From assembly GCA_030158305.1 (NCBI GenBank), contig JAOATE010000003.1, positions 62,001 through 126,000 of the forward strand: DNA of 64,000 nucleotides. The letters run 5' to 3'. Below are positions 40,869 through 50,208 of the stretch, one piece after another. The notes beneath the pieces were generated by a model. It was not told the DNA's origin. It worked only from the letters and a program-made list of their open reading frames with translations, and ran no database searches. This DNA is from Burkholderiaceae bacterium (GTDB lineage: Bacteria > Pseudomonadota > Gammaproteobacteria > Burkholderiales > Burkholderiaceae_B). The position numbers were made by a program, and so were the translations under genes. The first letter of the stretch is position 1. Each line of letters opens with the position of its first letter.

Positions 40869-41681
40869 TCACTTGGCAGGAGGGTCGTAACGACCACCCA
40901 AACGTAAGGCTTCCGCTCTCAAAAACTCCAGTGCCTCAGCCGCTACCGCCGCTTCACCTTTTACGCCGAGCTCGATATGCGGCACGCCGCCGCCATCACC
41001 GACGGAAGGCAAACTAAAGGCCCGCACGCCCGGCCACTTTTGCTCAAGCGCCTCGAGGGCCGGGGTAATGCGCGACTCGGGCATGCTGTAGACGATAAAA
41101 GAGTGCTCGGTGTGGTCTTCTTTGTTGTGCAAATGGGCATAGCGACTATCAAGTGTAGCCTCGAGCATGGGCCATGCCATGACGGGAAAACCAGGCACAA
41201 ACGTATGATTTTGAATATGGAAACCTGGGATGCGGTTAAAGGGATTGACTACCGCTTCGCAACCCTCTGGGAAAAATCCCATTTGTAGTCGCTGGATATT
41301 TTCCGGAGCAGTCATGTCGGCAGTCCCCTGACCTTTTGCAGCATTTTCCTCACAACGAATCGTGATTTGCTCTTGGGCAAACGGGTGCAGTACCAAAGGG
41401 CGACCCAACGCGGCAGCAGCGGCTTGACGTGTATGGTCATCGGGGGTGGCACCGATGCCGCCACAACAAAACACAATGTCATTGCCGGCAAAACTACGGG
41501 TCAAGGCTTCGGTCAACGCTGCGCGATCATCCGACAGAATCTCTACCCATGAAAGCTGTAAGCCACGCGCGCCCAATAGCTCGACAACCTTAGGGAAATG
41601 TTTGTCCTGTCGACGACCAGACAGAATTTCGTCACCGACAACGATCAAACCAAAACGTGCTTTGTCTTGAGAACCCGACAT
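40869..41681 (-). CDS. CinA-like molybdopterin-binding domain protein
   Basis: A 270-residue soluble protein built of the MoaB/Mog-type domain found at the N-terminus of CinA. It opens FGLIVVGDEILSGRRQDKHFPKVVELL, has the CCGGIGATPDDHTRQAAAAAL loop and the NRIPGFHIQNHTFVPGFPVMAWPML segment. The C-terminal CinA deamidase domain is absent, so it is a single-domain version. Enzyme function is not established for this branch. It is a single gene between the IclR and EI24 genes on the minus strand. Confidence 0.9.
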   Translation of the reverse strand: MSGSQDKARFGLIVVGDEILSGRRQDKHFPKVVELLGARGLQLSWVEILSDDRAALTEALTRSFAGNDIVFCCGGIGATPDDHTRQAAAAALGRPLVLHPFAQEQITIRCEENAAKGQGTADMTAPENIQRLQMGFFPEGCEAVVNPFNRIPGFHIQNHTFVPGFPVMAWPMLEATLDSRYAHLHNKEDHTEHSFIVYSMPESRITPALEALEQKWPGVRAFSLPSVGDGGGVPHIELGVKGEAAVAAEALEFLRAEALRLGGRYDPPAK

Positions 41682-41770
41682 ATGCTTTCCAGTAAAAATT
41701 CAGCGAAATTATCTAGTATTTCAGCACAAAATTAGCTTTTGCCTTTTTCCGCGATCAGAAAATATAAGGT

Positions 41771-42580
41771 TTAGAGATCCAGCGTTTTTTCAGCTCTGAG
41801 GCGCTGCAGGGCGTCCAGACCATAGTGGGTATAGACCAGACCCGAAAAGACAGGCAGGAAAATCCATGCGGGAGGGACTAAATTGATCACGGCGCAACAC
41901 ATGCCAATCGTCCAAAAGCCAGTGCCATGGCGCTCAATGAGCAACGTGCGCTCTTGGGTCGTCGCATGCTCAACAATCGCATCAATCCGCATGATGCGTG
42001 AAAAAGCAAACGTCCACCAGAGCAAAGACACGAGCAACCCCAGAGGTGGAAACAACCAAAACGGCAAGGTTAGGATCCAGCCCAGCACGAACACCACACT
42101 GACCCACACGGCATTCCAGACGCTCACGACGAGTGCATTTTGGCCTTGCAGTGCCAAACCCGGAAAGTGTTGGCGTGAGACGTGCGTCACAACAAGAGGC
42201 ATGACAAAAATAGCCGCGACTGTGAGCCCCAGGATTCCAGAGATTGGCAAGAGCACCATCAGCACGATAAAAAAGACCAGCGAGGATTGAATCCCCTCTA
42301 AAGAAAACAACCCTTTCGAAACCAGCCACTCATTAGCCGCAATCAAGGCCGAAGTTTCGCTCAACATCTGATTCAGCCAGTTTTTAAGTGGGCTCAACGC
42401 AAAGAGCATTAAAAGAATCGCCCCCACCAGCATGATTAAAAATGGCATTAAGAGGGCGAAGAGCATCCGCGGATGCACCTGTGACACCAGCGCACGCCAA
42501 AAGGCCTGGCCCACACCAGACAGTCCAACGGATACTGCGCGTGGGGCCTGAGGCGGCGAAACTGAATGCGGCTGTTTCAT
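41771..42580 (-). CDS. EI24-domain membrane protein
   Basis: A 269-residue inner-membrane protein of the EI24/CysZ superfamily. I start at MKQPHSVSPPQ because the track start (42649) crowds the divergent thioredoxin gene. At least four to six hydrophobic segments are visible, including MLFALLMPFLIMLVGAILLM and FVLGWILTLPFWLFPPLGLL, followed by FAFSRIMRIDAIVEHAT. CysZ takes up sulfate, but this branch is uncharacterised, so I do not assign transport of sulfate. Confidence 0.85.
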   Translation of the reverse strand: MKQPHSVSPPQAPRAVSVGLSGVGQAFWRALVSQVHPRMLFALLMPFLIMLVGAILLMLFALSPLKNWLNQMLSETSALIAANEWLVSKGLFSLEGIQSSLVFFIVLMVLLPISGILGLTVAAIFVMPLVVTHVSRQHFPGLALQGQNALVVSVWNAVWVSVVFVLGWILTLPFWLFPPLGLLVSLLWWTFAFSRIMRIDAIVEHATTQERTLLIERHGTGFWTIGMCCAVINLVPPAWIFLPVFSGLVYTHYGLDALQRLRAEKTLDL

Positions 42581-42669
42581 GATGTCCAATCCAATAAGCG
42601 TCCAACAAAAGTCAGACTGCAATGCGTTCAATGCGGCTATCATAGACAATCATTTTGTCTCGTGCTGAC

Positions 42670-43047
42670 ATGACTTGTTATTTTCCTAACACCACTGCCT
42701 TGACCCAACGACTTGACTCTCCAGCGGTCAAGTTGGTGATCTGCTTTTGCGCAGCCTGGTGTGACACCTGTAAAGAGTATCAGCCCAAGTTTCAGGGCTT
42801 AGCCTCACAGCATCCTGAGGCGTGTTTTATATGGGTGGATATCGAGGATCACCCCGAGTTACTCGGGGATGAAGACGTTGAAAATTTTCCAACTATCGCG
42901 ATTGTTGAACACACTGCAGTGCGCTTTATGGGCACGATTTTGCCGCACATCGAACACCTTGACCGACTGATCGTCGCGATGCAAGCGCCCGGCAAATCTC
43001 AACAAACGGATCTTCCCGACAACTTGCTTTCGCTGCTCAAAGGCTAA
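42670..43047 (+). CDS. thioredoxin-like protein
   Basis: A 125-residue cytoplasmic thioredoxin-fold protein. The active site is WCDTCKEYQPKF instead of WCGPC, and FPTIAIVEH carries the cis-proline. ATG 42670 is used; the track's first codon is a TTG. No signal peptide. Short spacing to the divergent EI24 gene suggests shared promoters. It converges with the helicase gene, leaving four bases between stops. Confidence 0.88.
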   Translation: MTCYFPNTTALTQRLDSPAVKLVICFCAAWCDTCKEYQPKFQGLASQHPEACFIWVDIEDHPELLGDEDVENFPTIAIVEHTAVRFMGTILPHIEHLDRLIVAMQAPGKSQQTDLPDNLLSLLKG

Positions 43048-43051
43048 GGCT

Positions 43052-44578
43052 TTACTCCGCTTTTTTGGGCGCTCCGCCCAGCAACAAACCCACAGCACGT
43101 TTAGCCTGAATAGCAGGCTTTTTGCCATGTGAGGCGGGGGCCTGTGCCGCAGCAATGGCTGCTGGCGAAGGCTCATAAGGCTTGAGAAAAAACTCATCAA
43201 TCGGCTTAACTGGCGCACTATAGCGACTCGGTCTCGCGCCACGTTCGCTGCCCCGCTCGCTCCCACGATCAGCACCGCGCTCACCACCGCTGCGCGGTGT
43301 GCGGGTGGGTCGCGACTCCTCTCTAACCGGAGCGCGCGTGAGTAACTCACCAGGAATCTGCAGAACTGCACGCGTCACCGGTGCCTTGATCAACTTTTCA
43401 ATATCGAGCAAGTATTTTTCTTCGGCGGGCGAAAAAAAGGAGATCGCCTCACCACTCGCACCCGCTCGCCCAGTTCGGCCAATACGATGCACGTAATCTT
43501 CGGCACTGTGCGGCAAATCGTAATTAATGACGCAAGGAACACCCGCCACATCGAGACCGCGCGCGGCAACATCGGTTGCCACGAGTACCTCGAGCTCGCC
43601 GGCTTTGAAGGCCTCGAGCGCTTTCATCCGGTCGGCTTGTGACTTGTCGCCATGGATCGACTCCGCGCGCACACCATCGAGCTCGAGTTGGCGCGCCAAG
43701 CGGCTGGTACCGATCTTGGTGTTTGAAAATACGATGACTTGTTTGAGACCACGCGATTTAACGAGGTGAACCACTGCAGCGCGCTTGGCTTCTCCCGCCA
43801 TGGCGTAGGCGATTTGCGTCACGGTATCGGCGGTCGCATTGCGCTTGGCGACTTCGAGCTCGACCGGATTTTTTAAATAAGTGCGGCCAAGCTTGCGAAT
43901 TTCATTACTGAAGGTCGCCGAGAACAACAAGGTCTGGCGCTGTGCCGGCAGGAGACGCATGATGCGATCCAAGTCGGGAAGAAAACCCATGTCTAACATG
44001 CGGTCAGCTTCGTCGAGCACCAAAATGCCAACCTGGCTCAAATTGACCGTGCGCTGCTCAACGTGGTCCAACAAGCGTCCTGGCGTGGCAATCAATACCT
44101 CACAGCCATTGCGCAAGGCTTCTTTTTGGGGACCAATGTCTACCCCACCGAATACAACGGTGGAGCGAAGCGGAGTTTTGAGGCCATAACGCTTGACACT
44201 TTCATACACTTGATCCGCCAACTCACGCGTGGGGGTCAGGATCAAGGCACGAACAGGGTGCCGAGCCGGCGATGCACTTGTATTGGCCATTGGCATCAAG
44301 CGATGCAGAATCGGCAGAGTGAACGCAGCGGTTTTTCCTGTACCAGTCTGGGCCGCGCCCATGACGTCATTGCCAGCCATCACAGAGGGCAGTGCCTGGG
44401 CCTGAATCGGTGTGGGGACGGTGTAGCCCGTATCCGCAACAGCTTGCAAAATAGCAGGATGCAGTCCGATTTCAGCAAAAGTAGGAATGGCCGGTGCAAT
44501 GTCGTCCGGTAGCGCCACAACGGGCTGTCCAGAGGGATCTGACTGGGGATGGAGAGGGGTTTGAGTATTTGAAGTCAT
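43052..44578 (-). CDS. rhlE: DEAD-box RNA helicase, RhlE type
   Basis: ATP-dependent RNA helicase that remodels RNA, for example in ribosome assembly. The 508 residues show the Q motif (FAEIGLHPAILQAVADTGYTVPTPIQAQ), Walker A AQTGTGKTAAF, PTRELADQV, DEAD in LVLDEADRMLDMGF, SAT in LLFSATFS, and HRIGRTGR. A basic, low-complexity tail (RSGGERGADRGSERGSERGARPSR) follows, as in many RhlE proteins. The AzlCD genes lie upstream with a 98-base gap. Confidence 0.95.
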   Translation of the reverse strand: MTSNTQTPLHPQSDPSGQPVVALPDDIAPAIPTFAEIGLHPAILQAVADTGYTVPTPIQAQALPSVMAGNDVMGAAQTGTGKTAAFTLPILHRLMPMANTSASPARHPVRALILTPTRELADQVYESVKRYGLKTPLRSTVVFGGVDIGPQKEALRNGCEVLIATPGRLLDHVEQRTVNLSQVGILVLDEADRMLDMGFLPDLDRIMRLLPAQRQTLLFSATFSNEIRKLGRTYLKNPVELEVAKRNATADTVTQIAYAMAGEAKRAAVVHLVKSRGLKQVIVFSNTKIGTSRLARQLELDGVRAESIHGDKSQADRMKALEAFKAGELEVLVATDVAARGLDVAGVPCVINYDLPHSAEDYVHRIGRTGRAGASGEAISFFSPAEEKYLLDIEKLIKAPVTRAVLQIPGELLTRAPVREESRPTRTPRSGGERGADRGSERGSERGARPSRYSAPVKPIDEFFLKPYEPSPAAIAAAQAPASHGKKPAIQAKRAVGLLLGGAPKKAE

Positions 44579-44676
44579 TGAATTATTTAGAGAAATCAGC
44601 AGTCAGTGTAACGTAGCGCAGCAAAACTAAGCCGGTTGAGTCGGAAATATTGACTGACAAGCCATCCGCTGCCTGC

Positions 44677-45006
44677 TCAAAGACCAAATACCCACCTAGA
44701 GACCCACAGGGCTGCCATGCCAGAAACAATCAATAAAAACCCGTTTCGCGTCAAGACAAAGACCCCGACGGCGATCGCCGCAGCCAACAGGCGTAAATCG
44801 ACCTGAGGCCCGTTAATGGGGTGCCACGGCAACAACTCTGGAACAACAATCCCGGCCAGTGCCGCCAAGGGGGCATAACGCAAGGCACTCCTCAGACCGT
44901 CAGGCAGCGTAATGTGATGTCCGAAAACAAAGTACCCAGCACGACAAATCGCCGTACAAATCGCCAACAACACAATCGCGGTGTAGAGATATTGAGAGTT
45001 TCCCAT
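44677..45006 (-). CDS. azlD: AzlD-family branched-chain amino acid exporter, small subunit
   Basis: A 109-residue protein with three or four membrane helices, starting MGNSQYLYTAIVLLAI. The family-typical core is ITLPDGLRSALRYAPLAALAGIVVPELL. The track ORF (217 residues) begins far upstream in an out-of-frame stretch of azlC; the real start is the ATG that overlaps the azlC stop as TAATG. AzlCD-type pairs export branched-chain amino acids or azaleucine. I infer the same class of transport. Confidence 0.9.
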   Translation of the reverse strand: MGNSQYLYTAIVLLAICTAICRAGYFVFGHHITLPDGLRSALRYAPLAALAGIVVPELLPWHPINGPQVDLRLLAAAIAVGVFVLTRNGFLLIVSGMAALWVSRWVFGL

Positions 45007-45707
45007 TAGTTCCTCGCCTTTGGTTGAGCGCCCCTTGCCAGGATGCGTCGCTCCGCCCATATACCTGCGACGATGCCTACAATGACCGCCGCAAGCAAAC
45101 CTAATCTGAGTGGCCACAATTGAGTCACCCACGCCGTCAATGCTGCGGCCAAGACAGAGATCAACACCGGCCAAGTCGTGATGTAAGGCAACATCAGTGC
45201 CATAAGTGCCAAGACAGCACCAAACTCGAGCGACCATGAAACCGGCACAATCGCGCCAAGCGCAATCCCGACCATCGAGGCTGTTTGCCACATCACCCAA
45301 GCGGGCAAGATGGTGCCAATAAAAAACCAATGCTGCTCGAGTGTTCCCTTTTTAAGAGCATCGGTAAATCGGGGCATAAACACTACGAAAGAGACATCAA
45401 CACTCAAATAGCCTAAAAATAAACGCTTTCGCCAGGACAGATCACGAAAAAATGGATGAAGTGCTGCCCCAAAAATAAGGAAACGCAAATTGACGATGAT
45501 GCCAGCGGCAAAAATCAGCCAGATCGGAGCATCCGCAGCCATCAAAGGCAATGCGGTCAACTGGGCGGATCCTGCATAGACCAACAGTGACATTGCAATC
45601 GCTTGAGTCTCTGTCAATCCTGCCTTGACCATTGCCACACCCGTCACCACTCCCCAGATTGTCAACGCAATCAGGCCGGGACGCACCGCCCTGAAGCCGT
45701 CGCGCAT
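45006..45707 (-). CDS. azlC: AzlC-family branched-chain amino acid exporter, large subunit
   Basis: A 233-residue inner-membrane protein. The start at MRDGFRAVRPGLIALTIWG matches the family; the track start adds 69 residues that overlap the divergent zinc-finger gene. Typical segments are AMSLLVYAGSAQLTALPLMAADAPIW and NLRFLIFGAALHPFFRDLSWRKRLFLGYLSVDVSFV. It is followed by azlD through a TAATG junction, so the two subunits are made together. Confidence 0.9.
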   Translation of the reverse strand: MRDGFRAVRPGLIALTIWGVVTGVAMVKAGLTETQAIAMSLLVYAGSAQLTALPLMAADAPIWLIFAAGIIVNLRFLIFGAALHPFFRDLSWRKRLFLGYLSVDVSFVVFMPRFTDALKKGTLEQHWFFIGTILPAWVMWQTASMVGIALGAIVPVSWSLEFGAVLALMALMLPYITTWPVLISVLAAALTAWVTQLWPLRLGLLAAVIVGIVAGIWAERRILARGAQPKARN

Positions 45708-45888
45708 GGCGGAACTGCGCTGAGCACTCAACGTGGGTGTGGGGGGTAATGAGGACGTCGGGGAAGACAAAGGCTTAGCAGTCAGCAAAAAGTAGAGCGA
45801 AATTGAGCAAAGTGCCCAGAAATTTTCACTATTGTAGACCGCTCGCTTGTTACAATGGTCAGATTGAATTCGAGTTTTGAGAAGACTG

Positions 45889-46098
45889 ATGACACAAGCT
45901 CCTAACGCCGGCAAAAATCAAGGCCCGGTGATCGTGACCGCAGAGGATTTACCCCTTCACTGCCCAAGCGACAAAGCACCGCTTTGGAGCATGCACCCGC
46001 GTGTCTTTTTGGACATCGTGGATACAGGTGCTGCGAAATGTCCTTATTGCGGCACTGACTACAAACTCGCCGAAGGCACCGTGGTACATGGCCATTAA
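45889..46098 (+). CDS. small zinc-finger protein (CHCC type)
   Basis: A 69-residue soluble protein of the zf-CHCC family, related to the NDUFS6 zinc-binding domain of complex I. The metal ligands are Cys in LPLHCPSDK, His in SMHPRVFLD, and the CPYCGTDYKL pair. I use MTQAPNAGKN as the start, four residues after the track start. In betaproteobacteria it often stands near a branched-chain aminotransferase or AzlCD-type genes. Function in bacteria is not established. It is 20 bases upstream of the SnoaL-like gene. Confidence 0.92.
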   Translation: MTQAPNAGKNQGPVIVTAEDLPLHCPSDKAPLWSMHPRVFLDIVDTGAAKCPYCGTDYKLAEGTVVHGH

Positions 46099-46118
46099 AA
46101 GCATCGGTCAACATTTCT

Positions 46119-46550
46119 GTGCCTAACATTTTTGCGACTGCCGAAGAAGCCGAGCTTGCGTTTTATGACGCGCTCGAACGCGCCGATCTTCCCAGGCTCA
46201 TGCAAGTGTGGGCGGACGATGAAGAAATTGTCTGCGTACATCCTGGCGGCTTGCGGATTGTGGGACTACATGCTGTCAAAGAGTCTTGGCAAGAAATACT
46301 GGCGAACGGAGGCTTAGCGATTCGCCCCTCCGCACCCACTGTGCTGCACAGCATGATGGGCGCGGTTCATTCACTCGTTGAGCAAATTACTGTTCACGGT
46401 ACAGACAGCACCGAAGTGGCTCATTGCTACGCCACCAATATTTATCACAAGGGTCCTACGGGCTGGCGTTTGGTGATGCATCACGCTTCAGCCGCACCCG
46501 CTCAGGTCGATGCTTTTGACTTGCATGACAGCCCTGGGCTGCTCCACTGA
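46119..46550 (+). CDS. SnoaL-like / DUF4440-type protein
   Basis: A 143-residue protein of the NTF2-like superfamily, starting at a GTG codon. Visible features are AEEAELAFYDALERADLPRLMQVWADDEEIVCVHPGG and the late YHKGPTGWRLVMHHAS strand pair. The family fold is common and function differs between members, so I give none. Its 3' end overlaps the longest reading of the following YheT gene by 41 bases. Confidence 0.88.
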   Translation: MPNIFATAEEAELAFYDALERADLPRLMQVWADDEEIVCVHPGGLRIVGLHAVKESWQEILANGGLAIRPSAPTVLHSMMGAVHSLVEQITVHGTDSTEVAHCYATNIYHKGPTGWRLVMHHASAAPAQVDAFDLHDSPGLLH

Positions 46551-47700
46551 ACCCAAGCCCGACGTGACCGCTGCCCCTCCCAGTGCTTCTTTGTTCAAAC
46601 TCGACCCGTTGTGTGCCGAATTAGATCTCGATGCCTGCCCTGTCCCAGCATGGCTGCCAGATAAGCAATCGCAAACACTCTTTGGTGCACTCGCAGCCCC
46701 CGTGAACCGCATCCGGTTCGTTCGCGAGCGTATTGATACACCTGATGGGGACTTCATCGATATTGACTGGAACGCGCCAGCATTGCGCTTGCGCTCGCGT
46801 CGCCAACAAGACCCTATGCTGGCACATACTGCAGCGGTGCGCTGGATGACCCCCGCAGATCAGGCGCTCCTTCACCCAAACACCCCACAACCCGCACTTC
46901 TTTTGCTGCATGGACTCGAAGGCAGCAGCCAAAGTCGCTATGCACAAGCGATCACGCAACACTTTCTCTCGCTAGGCTGGCTGGTTGCCGTGGCGCACTT
47001 TAGAGGTTGCTCGGGTTTTCCAAACCGCCTTGCCCGCGCATATCACTCCGGCGATTCCGAAGAAATTGCATTTATTCTCGACACGGTCCAGCAACGTGCC
47101 CCCATGGCCAAATGGCATGCAGTCGGCGTTTCTCTAGGGGGAAATGCCCTCCTCAAAAAACTGGGGGAAACACCTGAGAGCTTTGCTTGGCTCGCTGCTG
47201 CGGCAGCCGTTTCCGCCCCCCTTGATCTGGTCGCGGCGGGCAATCATCTGTCCGACAACCTTTTTAATCGTGAGGTCTACTCACGGCACTTTCTGCGCAC
47301 ACTCAAACCCAAGGTTCTCGAAAAATCTCGTCGATTTCCAGGCGTGATCGATGTCATGCGGATTAATCAGGCCAGGGATTTACGCGATTTTGACAATGCC
47401 TACACCGCACCGATGCACGGCTTCAAAGATGCGGCAGACTATTGGCAACAGTCCTCCAGCAAACCTTGGCTTAAATCCATTCGCACACCGACACTCGTTT
47501 TGAATGCACGTAACGATCCTTTTTTACCGGAACAGGTATTGCCGGGCCCGGACTACGGGAGTCCAAGCGTCGTTTTTCACCAGCCTGCTCAAGGCGGCCA
47601 TGTCAGCTTTGTGACAGGCATGTGGCCAGGCAATCTCACTTGGCTTCCCAAGCGATTGAATCGTTTTTTTACCGAGTCGCCCAAGAGATCTCTGGTTTAA
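46510..47700 (+). CDS. YheT-family alpha/beta hydrolase
   Basis: A serine hydrolase of up to 396 residues. The nucleophile elbow is GVSLGGN (in HAVGVSLGGNALLKKLGE), the oxyanion side is LLLHGLEGSSQSRYAQ and the catalytic histidine is in QGGHVSF. The start is uncertain: family similarity begins at VPAWLPDKQSQTLFG, about residue 45, and everything before it overlaps or directly follows the SnoaL gene. ATG 46510, ATG 46525 or a later TTG are all possible. The stop overlaps the convergent M48 gene by four bases. Substrate unknown. Confidence 0.88.
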   Translation: MLLTCMTALGCSTEPKPDVTAAPPSASLFKLDPLCAELDLDACPVPAWLPDKQSQTLFGALAAPVNRIRFVRERIDTPDGDFIDIDWNAPALRLRSRRQQDPMLAHTAAVRWMTPADQALLHPNTPQPALLLLHGLEGSSQSRYAQAITQHFLSLGWLVAVAHFRGCSGFPNRLARAYHSGDSEEIAFILDTVQQRAPMAKWHAVGVSLGGNALLKKLGETPESFAWLAAAAAVSAPLDLVAAGNHLSDNLFNREVYSRHFLRTLKPKVLEKSRRFPGVIDVMRINQARDLRDFDNAYTAPMHGFKDAADYWQQSSSKPWLKSIRTPTLVLNARNDPFLPEQVLPGPDYGSPSVVFHQPAQGGHVSFVTGMWPGNLTWLPKRLNRFFTESPKRSLV

Positions 47701-49271
47701 GACCTGAATCGTTCGAGCAATCTGCGATCCTCTGCGATTCGGCCAGAAAGCTCACGAATCCTGACGTCAATTTGTGATTGAACGTAAAAATCCTTGGATA
47801 GTGTTCTGGCTTGTTGCAATTGGGTATAAGCCGAGGGTAAAGCGCCGAGTTTTTCGTAATACGTTGCCATGGTCTGACGCGCATCCACCACCTCTCCGAG
47901 CCGATCTTGGCTAATCGCCAACATCTTGTAGAGCTCCGGCTCTTGGGTCGGCCATCGCTTGACTTGGGCCTGCAAAAACTTGACCGCTTCGGCATCACGC
48001 CCGAGCAACTGCAGACTCTGAGCAGTCTTTAAGACAAAAGAGCGTCTTTGTGGCCAACGCTTATGAGAGGCTTGCGCCAAACTGAGCGCGGCGGGAACCT
48101 GTCGACGTGCCAGCTCGATCTCTATACGTTGCAGTTCAATGTAAGGCGAATTGGACATGAGAGCCTGAGCCTGATCGAGAGCCTGAGCAGCCGCCTTGGG
48201 GTCTTGTCGCGCCAAGGCGGCGAGAGACACTCCGTACCAAGCCGCGGCCTGACGTGCAGCGGACGGGGCCCTGCCCTCGCGTTGCGTACCTGCTCGCGCT
48301 TCATCTTCTAGTTGCTCATGCGCTTGTCGCAACGTCCGAGGATCTACGGCTTGCAAAACGCGCGATTTTGCCCGGATAAACCAATACTCATCTTCATTTT
48401 GCGCGCCCACAGGACTAAATTGGCGGATGCGGTTTTGCATATCCGTCATTCGTTGCAGGCTCAGAGGGTGTGTAGACGCATACGCGCCTCCACCCCTACC
48501 TTCATTGAGGCTTGCGGCTTTCGTCAACCTCCCAAACATGGCTGCCATCCCATTGGGGTCATACCCAGCTTTGCGCAACATCTCGACACCATTGCGATCC
48601 GCCTCTTGCTCAGCCTCTCGTGAGAAACCGAGTTGACGATCAATGGCCGCGGCCTGACCAAACGCAGCAATCCCCATCGCTGCTTGACCAGAACCGGGGA
48701 TCAAAGCTGTCAACAATGCCGCTGCAATAGACGCCAATGCGATATGACTGCTTTGACGTTGCTGAGTCAATCCGCGAGCAATATGGCGCTGGGTCACGTG
48801 AGCAATCTCGTGGGCGACCACCCCGGCAACTTCAGATTCAGACCCAGTCCCCACGATGAGACCGGTATGCACACCGATAAAGCCCCCCGGCATGGCAAAA
48901 GCGTTCAGTTCGGGGTTTCGAACGCCAAACACATCAATTTGCGGCGCGCCCCCCGGGGCAAAAGCACCCAGTTTGCGACCCATATTTTCCAAGTATTGGC
49001 TCATATCCGGGTCATTGATGTATTCGGGGTCTCGGCGACCCTGAACCATAATGGCTTCGCCCAACTTGCGCTCTAAGGCGGGCGATAGCTCAGCAGAGGA
49101 AGTCGATCCCATGGACGGCGCGGCAGATGGCTGCGCTAAGACAGGAGAACAAGCAATGCTGAGGGAGATTGCACACAGCAGGCTGCGCTGCAGACCGCTC
49201 AATCGATAGCGGGGAGCCAAGATCGGGGTGCGGAATAAAGACGAAGTCATGTTTGGATTTTGTCTGGGCAT
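47697..49271 (-). CDS. M48 zinc metalloprotease with TPR repeats (BepA-like)
   Basis: A 524-residue periplasmic protease. After a signal peptide (LLCAISLSIACSPVLA) comes the protease domain with HEIAH in VAGVVAHEIAHVTQRHIARG and the third ligand in FSREAEQEADRNGVEML. The C-terminal half consists of TPR-like helices (AAAQALDQAQALM, ALSLAQASHKRW). This is the BepA/YfgC architecture, whose E. coli member helps or degrades outer-membrane proteins such as LptD. Alternative start at ATG 49250. Convergent with the YheT gene. Confidence 0.93.
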   Translation of the reverse strand: MPRQNPNMTSSLFRTPILAPRYRLSGLQRSLLCAISLSIACSPVLAQPSAAPSMGSTSSAELSPALERKLGEAIMVQGRRDPEYINDPDMSQYLENMGRKLGAFAPGGAPQIDVFGVRNPELNAFAMPGGFIGVHTGLIVGTGSESEVAGVVAHEIAHVTQRHIARGLTQQRQSSHIALASIAAALLTALIPGSGQAAMGIAAFGQAAAIDRQLGFSREAEQEADRNGVEMLRKAGYDPNGMAAMFGRLTKAASLNEGRGGGAYASTHPLSLQRMTDMQNRIRQFSPVGAQNEDEYWFIRAKSRVLQAVDPRTLRQAHEQLEDEARAGTQREGRAPSAARQAAAWYGVSLAALARQDPKAAAQALDQAQALMSNSPYIELQRIEIELARRQVPAALSLAQASHKRWPQRRSFVLKTAQSLQLLGRDAEAVKFLQAQVKRWPTQEPELYKMLAISQDRLGEVVDARQTMATYYEKLGALPSAYTQLQQARTLSKDFYVQSQIDVRIRELSGRIAEDRRLLERFRS

Positions 49272-49336
49272 ACGCTTATGATAGCGGCAGTTGAGATTGG
49301 TTCCGCCACAATGGCGGGAAGTTTCTAGGATGATTG

Positions 49337-50173
49337 ATGCGCCCTGTTCGTAAAGCTATTTTCCCCGTCGCCGGTCTCGGCACGCGTTTTTTGCCCGCAA
49401 CCAAGGCCATGCCTAAAGAAATGCTGCCTGTGGTGGACAAACCGCTGATCCAATATGCCGTCGAAGAGGCCATTGCCGCGGGTATCACCGATCTGATTTT
49501 TGTGACTGGACGACACAAGCGGGCCATCGAGGATCATTTTGACAGTGCCCCGGAAATGGAAGCCGAGCTTGCCCGCAAAGGCAAAAATGAGTTGCTCGCG
49601 ATCGTACAAAATATTTTGCCTTCAAATGTCAGTTGTATTTACATCCGGCAATCTGCCCCCTTAGGCTTAGGTCACGCGGTGCTCACGGCTGCGCCTATCG
49701 TGGGGGATGAACCCTTCGCTGTGTTGTTGGCAGACGACTTGCTGGATGCGGATCGTCCAGTCATCGGTCAGTTGATTGATGCTGCCTTAACCCATCAAGG
49801 CAGTATCTTGGGCGTTCAAGAGGTGCCCTTGTCTGACACAGACAAGTACGGCATCGTCGCGACAGATCCAGTTTCAGCGTCGACAGAACGCGTGCTACAC
49901 ATCGTTGAAAAACCCAAACCAGCTGTCGCTCCCTCCACTTTAGCGGTGGTGGGTCGCTATGTTCTGGACGCCAGAATTTTTGCGCATCTTCGCCAAACGC
50001 AAGCGGGTGCTGGCGGGGAAATTCAGCTGACAGACGGCATTGCCTCCTTGCTCAAGGAACAAGCGGTGTTTGCGCATCGTTACGAAGGTATTCGCTACGA
50101 TTGTGGCAACAAAGAAGGCATGTTTAAAGCAACTGTTGCGTTGGGACGCAAGTATCACGGCCTCATGCCGTAA
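49337..50173 (+). CDS. galU: UTP-glucose-1-phosphate uridylyltransferase
   Basis: Makes UDP-glucose for surface polysaccharides. About 278 residues. I start at ATG 49337 ([10 protein letters not shown]); the track's first codon is a TTG. Typical motifs are [47 protein letters not shown] and [18 protein letters not shown]. It stands between the divergent M48 gene and the convergent CtaG-like gene. Confidence 0.97.
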   Translation: MRPVRKAIFPVAGLGTRFLPATKAMPKEMLPVVDKPLIQYAVEEAIAAGITDLIFVTGRHKRAIEDHFDSAPEMEAELARKGKNELLAIVQNILPSNVSCIYIRQSAPLGLGHAVLTAAPIVGDEPFAVLLADDLLDADRPVIGQLIDAALTHQGSILGVQEVPLSDTDKYGIVATDPVSASTERVLHIVEKPKPAVAPSTLAVVGRYVLDARIFAHLRQTQAGAGGEIQLTDGIASLLKEQAVFAHRYEGIRYDCGNKEGMFKATVALGRKYHGLMP

Positions 50174-50208
50174 CGCTAAACCTTCCATGAAACGGCTTTT
50201 GCCTGAGG

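Noticed and set aside
44677-45330. 217-residue version of AzlD in the ORF track
   Set aside because: The first 108 residues are out-of-frame azlC sequence rich in Cys, Arg and Trp; the real protein starts at ATG 45006 after TAATG.
45708-45914. N-terminal 69 residues of the track's AzlC ORF
   Set aside because: They run into the divergent zinc-finger gene and look unlike the AzlC family.
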